64,000 bases of DNA from Ciona intestinalis (Eukaryota; Chordata; Ascidiacea; Phlebobranchia; Cionidae): positions 941,391-1,005,390 of the forward strand of contig NC_020171.2 in assembly GCF_000224145.3 (NCBI RefSeq), in the 5' to 3' direction. The notes beneath the pieces are model-generated. The model worked only from the letters and a program-made list of their open reading frames with translations. It had not been told where the DNA came from and ran no database searches. The stretch's first letter is position 1; the number at the start of each line of letters is the position of its first letter. This document shows positions 44,639-56,800 of this stretch, piece by piece. The position numbers and the translations under genes are program-made.

Positions 44639-44832
44639 TAGTAGGGTGGGGGAAGACTGGACACCTTTAGCACATAATATTCAAATATTCTGATCTTGTT
44701 TTAAACAATTAACAACGGTCCTTGGGAGTTGTGAGGATACAGTTATATAATTCCTTGAATTTTCTTTGTTTAATACCAAATGTGACGAGAAAATAGAATG
44801 AAAAGATGTCCCATCTTTCCCCACCCTACTAT
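44639..44832. mobile_element. MITE family A, full length
   Basis: Ends 'gtagggtgggggaagactgg' and 'tcccatctttccccacccta'. Lies in inverse orientation to the 46.1-kb copy. Confidence 0.88.
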
Positions 44833-46130
44833 ATTATAGGTCAACGTAGCAGTTAATGTATTTTAAGACATTAGTGGATTATACACAGTGTTATCAAATG
44901 CATGTAATTTTAACTAGCGTAAAGATACTAGCATAATTTATACAATTTTTTGAATCATTTAAAGCGTGTATACGTTTTACAATTGATTAAGCAATAAAAA
45001 AATCGATAAAACATTACTGTATTAGCTAATATGTATTCTGTTTAGAAATAAGAAAATCTTCCAATTTTTGACAACAAAATTACGTTAAATTAATTGTGAA
45101 ACAGGTTTTCAAAATGAATTTTAAATTTATATAGAATTTAAATTCACGTATAAATAGCAAATATATTAGACCATATGGGCCAGTCAAGCTAAAATTACTT
45201 TATCTTTTAATACAGGCCATGTACATAAGCGTATAGCAAATATTACATCATATGGCATAGTCAAGTTAAAAACACTTTATTAGCTTTATATTTTAATACA
45301 GGTCCCTACTCGGCGTCGTTCTTATCAGGGTAGTCTGGGCAATATCACGATGTGCTGTTGATTTAGTGAACACGACAGACACTGTGACATTGCACAACCT
45401 GCTTTGAGCTTTCAACGTAATAATACTCGGACAAGAAGCGAAAAATCTTCAAATTTTTAAGGTTTTAAAATTCAGTCAAAAACACGTTAAATTGATTGTA
45501 AAAACAGGTTTTTAAAATACTAGTTTTAAATTTCTGTTTACCGTTTAGGAGCGTAGACTATCCTATAAAACAGCTAAAGCAAATAACACCGGTATAACGT
45601 GTTACTTGAACAAATAAAAAGGGAACGTTAGCGCGTTTATTAAAATGCTAACTCTTCACTTTTTAAACTAAAACTGTTTAAAAAGAGCGCAAAATTTTAA
45701 GTCTAAAATTTTGAACGCATAAATACATTATCATATTGCAAAAATAAGCGAGTTTATAAAACTTGTATTAATTAAACGTATTCAAAACTTCCTATTTCGT
45801 TGTAGGCTTTTAATCTATTAGCCTGTAAAGCAAATATATATTCTGTATAGGCATAAGTATAAGTAATAACAGGCGTTACGTAACAGAGTTTATTTAATTC
45901 TTTAACTCTTAATATCCTTTTATTCACTCTCCATGTAAATTATGGAACGTTCAATGAACACTTTAAACTATTGCGTAGCTATGATCTAATTTCTAAATAT
46001 AACAGGGTTTTGTGCGACTTACCAACAGAAATTGCTATTTTTTTGAAACGTTTGAACCACAATATAAAATACGCGAATAGTGGAAGTACGCAACTCTTAA
46101 AATTACGAAGTGAGAAAAAAACCTATATAT

Positions 46131-46322
46131 AGTAGGGTGGGGGAAGATGAGACACTTTTTAGATTTATTTTCCCGTACCATTTAGTAGTAAACAAATAGC
46201 ATTCAAAGAATTATAAAACAATATCCTCACGACTCCATAGGCCGTTGTTAATTGTTTAAAACACGATCAAGATATTGGGATAGCATGTGCTAAAGGTGTC
46301 CCATCTTCCCCCACCCTACTAT
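46131..46322. mobile_element. MITE family A, best-preserved copy
   Basis: About 190 bp flanked by TATA-like sequence: left 'gtagggtgggggaagatgag', right 'tgtcccatcttcccccaccc'. The inverted ends pair over roughly 25 bases. It encodes no protein. Confidence 0.9.
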
Positions 46323-49077
46323 ATATGCAATAGCAGGAGGGCGTTTAACAAATAAGTAGTGTATAATGTATTTGATAGATTAGGTGTTTAACGAATGTCG
46401 TTTTAGTCTTTACATAGTTAAACAAATTTAAACTTGCAATAATGTATTTATGCCGACAACAAAACTAATTGAGTGTAACAAACTTTATGTGCCAGTATAA
46501 CGAATATAAAACGTGTCAGGCTGTTTAAAATACTTCAAAATGCTGCAATAAAATCGTGGTAGACTAACTCGTAATTAAGCGGGTGTAAAAGATGTGTATA
46601 AAACAGAATGTCATGTTAATATGATGGTCGTTGCTCCGCCATGCGAGATTAATTAAGTTACATTCATTCATTTAAATGCTATATAATAAAATCGCGGTAG
46701 TCTCAAAAATAACCCACTTTTTCAAAACATTTTGAATCTAGTTTTACAAGTTGACAGTTAGGAATGACTCTCGTAATTCTAAACTCATACCGTTGCCTGG
46801 TAAAGGCACGTTATCCGCGGTGTTTTATGTTTAAGCGTGTATATTTGCGCATCACCAACTCGCTATACACGTGTAAGCATACATACCCGGGCACTCGTAA
46901 AGTTTCAAATATTTAGCAACTATCTTAACTTATAATGTGTAGGTCCACGTGCGTTCTGTAGCTGATTAGGTACAACCCTAAACCAAATGTTGTTAAAAAT
47001 TTAAAATTGTTTAAAAACAACTAAAAATCTTCCTAAAAATAAACACCCGCAGACACATACGTGATAACTTGTAAGCGGGCGCAAGGTGTATGAAACAAAA
47101 CACCCGTGTTATAACGACTGTTTTGCTCTGCCACGGGGTAAACCCGTATTTTATTTTAACCTGTTTTTATACACTTTTACTTGTTAATGGAACATTATAT
47201 AGTATTGTTTATTTTTATCGTATGTTTTACTGCTAGTTCAACTGTCTTCGTCATTTTAATTTCCGATCTTCGTTACTGTATTCGAAGGGATTAATAAAAT
47301 TTATGTTTTGTGTATACACACTCTTATGGTAAATTCAAAGAATCAAATTAGCCAGAATTTGTTAATAAAGCCTAAACCAGAAAGGTTATGTAGCAGACGT
47401 ATACCGCCATTAGCAAAGCCATAAGCTCACGTTCACAAGTTTAAGGTCCACTTTTGTGTACCCCGTTTGACCTGGGAGCTATTACGGCGGGAACAATTTA
47501 GGCTGTCTGCGGTAAAAAGAGCAAACAAACTTTGAAATAGAGAAAAGGGGGGCTTACACACCACGAAAAAGGCATTTTAATTAATAACTGGTATTCATAA
47601 ATGATTAGCAGAAGCGGTTTGAGATAAAAATTCAAATTTTAACGGTTACTGTAACCGCAAGTTGAAGACAGCCAAGGTTGTACTAGCTTCCGAGCAAGAT
47701 ATAACGCAGCGTGTAACTTGTACCACAGTCTTTAAGGTACACCAAAACAACTTACTCCAAGTTACATACGTGGTAACTCGCAAGCAGGTATTAGGTGTAG
47801 GAAAGAAAACACCTGTGTTATAACGACTGTTGTTGCCCCGCCACCCGAAGATAAATAAGTTACATATACTCAATCAATCATACTTCAGTGCCATACCTCA
47901 AATGATGTCCTTGTACGAAACGTGTCTTCACAGCATTCCAACGTCTTCTAAGATGCGCAAACTAACACAAACAAACACCCCTACCTCCCGAACAGAAAGT
48001 TCTAGTCTAAAAAAACACGTAACAAACTAAAATAAACAACTGTAAAACAACATTATTTCTAGGCCTATATAAAAGCCTGGGTGTTAAACAGAAATTACTT
48101 TTTTTTAAATCTGCAGGTATTTGTCTTATGCTTTAGTAATAAATTAATAGCGGACAACTGAAAAAAGAAATTTACAAAATTTCGTTGTTTAAGACGTCAA
48201 AATACAAAACACTACAACAACAAACAAACAACGTTAAAAAGCTACAACCTAAAAGTAAAAATGCAAAAAAAAAAAAATAATAATAATAAAAAGCACTTTT
48301 CAAATTTCTAAGGTGAAATTTTGCAACAGAACAGAAAAAATGAAAAATTGTCATTTTTGGGAAAAAATTATCTTTTTGGGAAAAAAAAGTTTAAAAATGT
48401 TAAAGTTTAGTGCAAGAATATGATTGGCTAGTATAGGATGGTATGCACCAATAAGAGAACTCGTATAAATTACGTAAGAAAATGGAATATGACATCACGA
48501 TTAGTATTTGGCGTGAAAAATTTGTAGCGTTACATGAAATATGTCATTAAAAATATGAAATATATCGTTAAAAATATGAATAAAGTTATTAAAAACACTA
48601 TTACATAAGCAGTCATTAATTTTATATGAAAATGTTAAAAACGCGATTTAAAAACTGCGAGAAAAAAGAATGTAACATTGTGGTAATTGTAAAAACAGCG
48701 AATTATTTTTGAAGGAATTTTTACAGAATGTGTGTTTTTATATTTATAGTTTTTGTCGGTTAAGTTATTAACATGCTTTAATGGTAGCAGATATAACAGA
48801 TTGACAAAAATATTTCATTTTTGGTACCAACGTTAAAAAAAACATATTCAAAAGTAAAAGAAAAACAGTGTCATTGGTGCTACTTGTCAAAAATATCAAA
48901 AAACACATTTTTTGAAAAAAAGGAAAAAATACCGTTTCAACTTTATTCTTGTGATAGTACGTACAAAACTTGTTTCAAAAGTGAAGAGTTTTCATCTTTT
49001 TGTGACTTTTTTTTGTTTGTTTCCGTACTTGCATAAAACTGTCATAAGAGCAGCTTTACACCCAAATATTTGACTCG

Positions 49078-49243
49078 TGACGTCATAATAGGGTTCGGTT
49101 TTGTAGAAATAGATAAAAAAGCTTCTGTTGAAATTTCGAAAACTGTGTCCCCCCTTTCTGAAGCCCCATGTCACTTTTCTGATGACATCATCATCTTGTG
49201 GGGCGTTCCACTTGTTTGTTACGTCATATATGATGACATCATC
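49078..49243. promoter_or_regulatory. Cluster of CRE/AP-1-like palindromes
   Basis: TGACGTCA at 49078-49085, GATGACATCATC at 49181-49192 and again at 49232-49243, and TTACGTCA near 49219-49226. The cluster lies about 350 bases past the CELSR stop and about 9 kb upstream of the SYTL start. Any function is inferred from motif density alone. Confidence 0.3.
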
Positions 49244-49549
49244 AGCTCGTTACAGCGAGGTCTCATTGCTTCCACTGAGATAAAAAGTAAAATTTAGCAA
49301 TATGAAAAAATTGTAGGTGTATGTGACATCGGGCAAGACAGTTTACGGCAATTGCTTCAACCCACGAACCCAGTGGTCACTTATGGGTTGTTTAAATTGA
49401 CAGCTATTTACCGAAAAAATAAGAAATATATTAACCGATGAAGTTACATACATTGTAACCTGTAAGCGGGCACAAGGTGTAAAACATATGCAAAAAAATA
49501 GAGAAAAATCACAAAAAAGTAAAAAATCGTGAAAAAAAGATAATATTTT

Positions 49550-49555
49550 TTTATT
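49550..49555 (-). terminator. Poly(A) signal of the CELSR gene
   Basis: AATAAA on the minus strand about 41 bases after the CELSR stop codon; predicts a very short 3' UTR. Confidence 0.5.
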
Positions 49556-49595
49556 AAAAAAAGAAAAGAATTTATAAAACTAGACATAAATATAA

Positions 49596-50774
49596 TTACT
49601 CTGTTAAGACTTCGTCCTCATGATTTTCGTCCACTTTACGTAAAGAAGAAGTAAACTCGGCATTTCGTGGATGACCGTTACCTGTTGCGCAACACTGATG
49701 TTAGTGATGTCATAATACACACAGTTACGAAATAAAGACAAACAAAAAACGACGAGAAATTTTGTAAATTATTAACTTGGTGTATAGAAGCAATGTTGCA
49801 GAAATTCTTTGTTTGTTTATTATAATACTTTATTTATTTAGTTGTAGCAAGGTATAGATGTAGAAAAGTAATTATTTTTTGTGTTTATTTATTATAATAC
49901 TTAATATTTATTACTGTAGAAAGGTAGAAGTGAATTTTAAGGAAACATATATATATATATATTTATTATGCATATATAATAGTTTTCATACAGGACTAAA
50001 TTTTCAGATTAAATTTTTTTTTAAATTCCACATAATGAGTAAATTTTAATCCACACAAAAATCCATACCTCTTGTTTTAACATACGGTAATTCGTTCCTC
50101 CCGTTATTAAATGGCTTCCGCATGTTGCGTATATTTTTATAAGTATTTGATTGAGTTGTTTCATCATCTGTGCTGGAATCAAGCGATATCGAACTGTCAG
50201 ATGAAGTGTCACCGTATGAATCACTTGCTTCCGAGTCGCTTACTTCAACGTCAAAAGTAACAGGAGAATGCTGGGAAATAAAATGGGTTTTAGCGCAATA
50301 AAAAAATGAGTGTTTTAGTGTAAAAAGAGAAACAATCAGTGGTTTTAGCCTTGAGATTTTTATAAATTTACTGCTTTATTCTTGTGTGGTGTTGCAACAC
50401 AGTTGGTATAACACAGATCACAGGTGTTTTGTTTCAAACTGAAATTGCTTGAATCCAGTGGTTATTATTAGATTTTTTTTAAATCCAGTGGTTACTAATG
50501 AGTTGAAGCACTCTTGTGTTTTTTAATTCTAGCCTGAATTTCAGGACCTATGCCTTTCTAAGGTCCTCACCAACATAGAATAAAACGTGACTGCAAACAT
50601 AAAAAATCAGAAATAGTAAGAATTAAATAATTTTATTTATTTTTCTCTACACACCTTGATTGACTTCTGATGATTGAGTGAAATCGATTCCGACGTTGAA
50701 TGATTATATTTGAGGGGCCCGTCACGCATCGATGAATCAGGAGTGCGACCCATTGACTATAGAAATAATATAAA

Positions 50775-50810
<36 letters not shown>

Positions 50811-53800
50811 TTTTTTACACAAAAAATCTTACACGATTCACTTTTAGGACTAAAAGATATAAAAAACAATAGAACTATCATTTTTATAAGAGAAACCAAA
50901 CAAAAAATACAAAACAAACAAAAAAAATAAGAAAAGTAAAAATTATAGAAGCAGCTTACAGATTGTAGCAACCTCTGGGTGGTGCTGTTGTGATCAACTT
51001 TACGAGAACAATTCTCTCGATATTTTGTCATCGCGAGTCGAACTTCTTTGTTGGTGAAACAATGAAAGAAAAATATCATTCCTCCCTGGTAGGAAAAGAT
51101 GGGAAAATGTAAGAAAAATTCCAAATTTTAGAAAAAATAAAACAAATTACAAAAATAGGTTTTTAAAAAAGTCAAAAAAACAAAGTTGGATTTTTAGAAT
51201 GCATAAAACTGTTAATTTTTTTATATCAGATGAATAAGTTGAAGTATTGTAACAAAAGTATCCTTATTAATACTGAAAAAAGTTTGTTAAAAATATAAAT
51301 AAAATATTAAAAACAGTTAGACAAATTATCCAAGTAGGCAAGTACCCTACTAAACATGTAAAAAAAGTTAAAAATAAATTCGACAGTTGACAACGCAAAA
51401 AATGAGAAATTGAATACCTCAAGGGCTACTGCCAAAGAGAAGAGGTAAAAATGCAGTGTCAAGTTTAGATTGACGGCAAATATAGCGAGACACCACGTGC
51501 CCATAATAACAGGGGTCACAAAAAACGAGGCTCGCAAATCGTGAAGAATTTCCTCTCTCTTCATGTCTGTTCTCTTGGATGTTAGAAACGCATTGACAGA
51601 TAGACACAGGAGGATGAGGAAAATAACACAGCAGAGGAGCACTGGACCTTGTGATGTCATAATGGGTAATGTTAAAAGTGAGAAAAAAAAAAGAGAATTT
51701 AGGTTTTGAAATTTTAATAAAAGTAATTTTAAAATTAAAATACATTAAAAACTAAAAGTAAAGTATATAAAAAGCAAAAATTTAGAAAAATTACACAAAA
51801 ACCTAACACAAATTATGAAATATGAGAAAAAAATGAACAAAAGGTACAAAACGATTAATTATAGACAATGAAATGCTAAACAAAAAAGAAAAAAAGTACA
51901 AAAAAAAGTTTCTTACCTGCAAGAGACCATATAAGGACATCATCAAATGAAATCCAACAAAAGTTAACGTTTCCGTAACTTTTCGCATCAAGACCAATAG
52001 ATAGGGCCGTTATAATTGCTGGTAGCACCCAGCCAATTAAATAGTAGATTCTATGAAAAAAACATGAAAATTGATAAAAATGTTGATAAAGCACAGATGA
52101 TTTTCGAATGAAATATTATCAAACTAACTGGTTTCAAAACAATTCTAAATATTTAGTGATTTTTTTTAAATAATTGTTTTAGGCAATTTTTACATACATT
52201 TATTGTCTAAAACAATAGTATTACATGTAAAATAGACCACTAATGTTCAAGATAGAAGCTTGCATAATATGCCAACTCTTGCCTAGTATAGACCCTACCT
52301 TGCTTGTCCATGGTTTATATCTCTTCGTTCAGTTAATACTCTGTACAAATGAACCCCATCGACAAAAATCCAAGAAAATGCTGAGATCAGCAAAAATTGC
52401 AACAGTATAGCAACAGCCATGCACCAGTACAGGTTTGATGTTTGCTGAAAAAATAGTAATTTTAGGTATTTTTTGGTAATTTTTTTATTTTTTCAGTAAA
52501 AATGTAAAACAGCAGCTTTAAATAATTGTTTCTTGGTAAAAATTAAAAAAAAAAACAGAAAATAAACAAATTTTAAAATTAATTAAACTAAAATTGAAAA
52601 TGAAAACAAACAACAGGAAAAAATAAAAAAATTGCCCCGAACAAAAAAAAATGGCCAAAATTTCTACACCAACCTGGACTCCAACCAAGTAAATTAAATT
52701 CGTGAGGAAAAGTGCTCCAGTAATGTTTCGATTTATGAGGGCACGGATTGATTTGACACCAGGTAGCAGAAGAGAGCATAGGAATGATATCAATAGAAAC
52801 ACCATTGAGACGACGACACCGATTATCATCGGGATTCGAACTTCGAGCTGATTTGTTACGCTGAAAAAAGTTGTTTTATTTAATTTTAGGTAAAATTCTT
52901 TTTAATGTATAATTTTTAGATAAATTTGCGCTTGGAATTGTTTTTTTTTAACAATTTTGGATGTTTTTAGGACAATATTAGTTTTATTATGGAACATTAA
53001 GATAAAATTTACCTGTAAAGTGTTTTTCCTTACAATTTTGAATAAATGTGTCCAGAAATCGAAGTTTTTAAGAAAGTTTTTTATTAAGAAAAACTGTTAC
53101 CTTGACATACCTTTAATTTTATCTATTATTTTATTAAAAACAAACAAAAATATATTTTACCTTGAAACGTCTTCATCCGTAACAACAGCAAACGTAGTTA
53201 GATGATAACAATCACACGTTACGTGGGTTTTATTAGAAAACGAGCGCGTGCAGCCTCGTTGGGACCAACCCCCTGTAGAACTGGGTGAGGACCTGGAGGG
53301 GTAAAAGGGGAATTTATTTTAGGTGATTTTTATGGAAAATGTGTATAAAAGGTAAAATATTTTTTAGGTTAACTTTGTTTGTAAAAAATGATAAAAAGTT
53401 GGTTTTTAATAAGTTTTTTTAAGCAGTTGTCTAAAATAATAAACTAATTAAAACACTTTGCAAGTATTGTGACTAGATAAAATTAAACAATAAAAATCAT
53501 GAAAAATTATCACCGAAAACTTAATAAACTGTACAAAACCACAGCCTTGTATGTCTTATCAAAAAATACAAAAACAAACAAAAGGCAGTTGGTCTAAAAC
53601 AATAAAATAATTAATGTATTTAGCATATAAAAGTGACTAGATAATGCTTAACAATTAAAAAACATGAAAAATATCACTAAATAAACTGTACAAAACTACA
53701 GGACTGTAGTTTTATCTATTATTTTATACAAAAAGTAATATTTTAGTTAAAAAAACCTAAAATTTTTACGAACTTTGTTGTGAAGTTCCAGAAAACACAC

Positions 53801-56800
53801 TGTGGTTCTATGGCTTCTGCGTTGATCAGTTTAAAACCGATTTTAACCGGTTCTAACAGCTTTGTGACCATTCCATCATCTGGTTTGTGGTCCAGTTTGC
53901 TTGAATAAACTTGTATTGAAACTATCATACTGTTAATTGATGGTCTGAAAAAAAAAAAACTTTTTAGTTTTCTTTTTTATTACATTTGTTTAACACTAAA
54001 GAATAGTTTTAGTTAAAAGTTGTGCTACTGTGTGAAGTATAAAATATTTTTTTTTATCATTTTTCTATTATTTTTCTATTTATGTTATTATAGTAAGTTG
54101 GGGTAAGATGGTCCATGTTTTATTTTCTCATTAGTCTCATTAAGTAGTAAACAAATAATATTTACAGAAATATATATTTTATAATTGATAAAAGTATTTT
54201 AACGAACTTTTTTGGTATCCTAAAAGTCCGATCATCTTCGAAAGTGTGCGGAAGGATCTTGTTTAAATTGTTGTACGTTACTACGCCAACAGCTGGAAAA
54301 AACAGGGAAAACAAGATAAATAAATTAAAGTAAAAACTGTGTTATTTCTGCTACCAGGCAAAATGTAAATAATCTTTTAGCATCTGGTATAAAACTCCAA
54401 AACTAAGTATGTAGAGTTCCATGTTTTTACTTAAAAACCTAAGTATTACTTTTTAAATTTTCAAAAAGGACGAATTTTTGTATTTCTAATGAGTTTAATT
54501 TATATAATATTTAAACATAATTACGGTAAAAATGTATTTTTAATTACCTTTTTGAGAAGTGATATTGAATGGGTTTACTGTAGAGAAAAGATACTTTGGC
54601 AACTTGACCGAAACTTCATTTTCTGCCCGCCCTTCAATCAGGGGGTATGAATAACCTGGATAAAATGAAGTATGGGAAAAAATATGTAGGAAAAATAACG
54701 GGTATATACATTTTGTATGGTGTAGTACTGTGGCATATAGTATTGTGCCTAAATTATAGGTTTCTGGTGTGCCTTGCGGTAGGACCTTACCCATATAGAA
54801 TACAATAGCTATAGTATGTTTTAGAACCAGTTTTAATGAAAATGAAATGAAAAAGCGTAAAACATCAAAGAAAATAGAAAAATATCACTTTTAACGTGAT
54901 TCAACAGCCAGTTTTAAAGATAATAAACCAAAAATTACAAAAACAATTAAGAATTTTAACTGTATATACTCACCAAATAAAGAAATATCTCTATCCACGC
55001 TGTACAAGCTCATATTTATGTTGTCTGTTGTAACAACTGTTGAATCGTAAAATATTTTGTGCAGATTTTGTAACAATGTGGATGTATACCCCTCCCATGC
55101 TTTAATAAACACAGGGGCAGATAAAGGGTTCGCTGAGTCATGTTTTTCGTCGCTGTTTGACGACCAGAAATGCAAACTGTTGTTGCTAAGTAGCGCAGAG
55201 GACGCTTCAGCAACGTGGTCTAGAAAGAAAATAATTTTTTTTGCGGAAATTCAAAATAAACATTTTTAGCAGAAATTTAGAAACATTTTTTTAACCGGAA
55301 TTTACGAAATACTTTTTAAGTAATAGTGTCTCATTATATGTATATTGCATATACCACATTAAGCAATAAGGTTCCCTATGTTTGATTACTATGAGTGTAA
55401 CTGCATTTTAAAACCATCATACAAGATTTTGTTAAAAATTACAAAAACCTGACACCTATGATTCAAGCCAAAAAATAAAAAACGCCAACAAAAAATTAAA
55501 AAATTAACAAATACAGAAAAAATACTATACCTGTAAATGCTGAGTCAGCGGCCACAGCAAGCCCAAAATCCTTTTGTTTGCTTTGATGAGTCAGCAATTC
55601 TTGTACGATTTGAAACGAATTAATTGCGTCTTTTTTATATAATTTGTTGGTTGATTTAGTTGCGACACTTAATTCTGATGCCAGCTCGATAGCCCTGAGT
55701 GTAGAATAAGTCAATTTAGATTTGATACAAAAATTAATGGAAAATTTAAAGAAAAGAATTTCTTTATATTAATAAATTTTTTAGGTTAAAAATAGAAAAA
55801 TTTATTTATAAAAAAAATGGAAATTTATATTTTTTCAAAATGTTTAATTTTTGAAGTTTATGTAAAATGTTTAAAAAACTTTAAATAACTTTAACAATAA
55901 GTAAAATTTTATTAAAACAAGTATATCTTACTTTGGCGATGACATTTCTGTCACGTTATTTTCCAAGTCTTCAACAATCACCCCAAAGCTGTAATAAGCG
56001 TCGCTTACACAACCGGAAAAATCCGGTTTCAACCAGCCTTGTACAGTGTCACACATTCTGTATGCTATGCCTTTTGAACCAGGGGGGCATTTAACTGGAC
56101 TTTGCTTTCCAAAATCTGTTCTCGGCCATAAAACGTCGCCAATAAATGATCGTGGACATTTACCAGCGTATAATACTTCACAACCATCATTTGTGATCTA
56201 AAATTAAAAGGGTTTTTATATATTTTTTAAAAAATTACAAAAATTATTAAATATTACCGAAAAGAGTTTTATATGACATGCCTTACTGTAGAACCTCACC
56301 CATATAGACTAGAACACCAAACTCATAAACCATAAACATTTTACACAATTTTAGCCATTTTATGACTCAAATCATGCTTTAGTTTATAATTGTCTTATGA
56401 TAAATATTACATAGCAGTATAACACACGAAATATCACACAGCAACAAAAAGCCCATCTTACCTCAGCTAAATGGCTTATACACAGATTACACTGCCTGCC
56501 TGACACTCCAGACACACAATGACATTTCCCAGTATCCTCCGTACAACTTAAACCAACCGAACCAGGTCGATAGCAACCACATGGTTCACATTTACCAGTG
56601 GCGGACACGAAATAATGGTTGCTCTGGAAAAAAAAGGGAAATTAAAAAAAATGATAAAAAATATATAAGTAAATCTTACCATACAGATGCATTCTCCTGA
56701 TATTTTGTCGCACGCCTCGTCAAAGTTATCTTGAATTGAACATTTGCACGGCGCGCATGTGCCTTCTGTGCCGTACCAGCCCTTTGGGCATTCTGTGGTG

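Larger units (their letters stand above)
39867..49595. other. Gene-free interval upstream of SYTL
   Basis: I find no supported coding exon. The interval lies between the SYTL start and the CELSR stop (both minus), so it probably holds the SYTL promoter and any 5' UTR exons. It contains MITEs at 44.6 and 46.1 kb, family-B and family-C repeats, SINE pieces, and poly-A/T tracts near 48.2-48.4 kb. Two stretches (44400-44600 and 47340-47520) are richer in GC and free of recognised repeats. bZIP-like palindromes cluster at 49078-49243. Confidence 0.65.

Noticed and set aside
48821..49297. Two overlapping-region plus-strand open frames (71 and 75 codons)
   Set aside because: No similarity, Lys/Phe-rich from AT composition, and the second covers a palindrome cluster. 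No start context or splice support.
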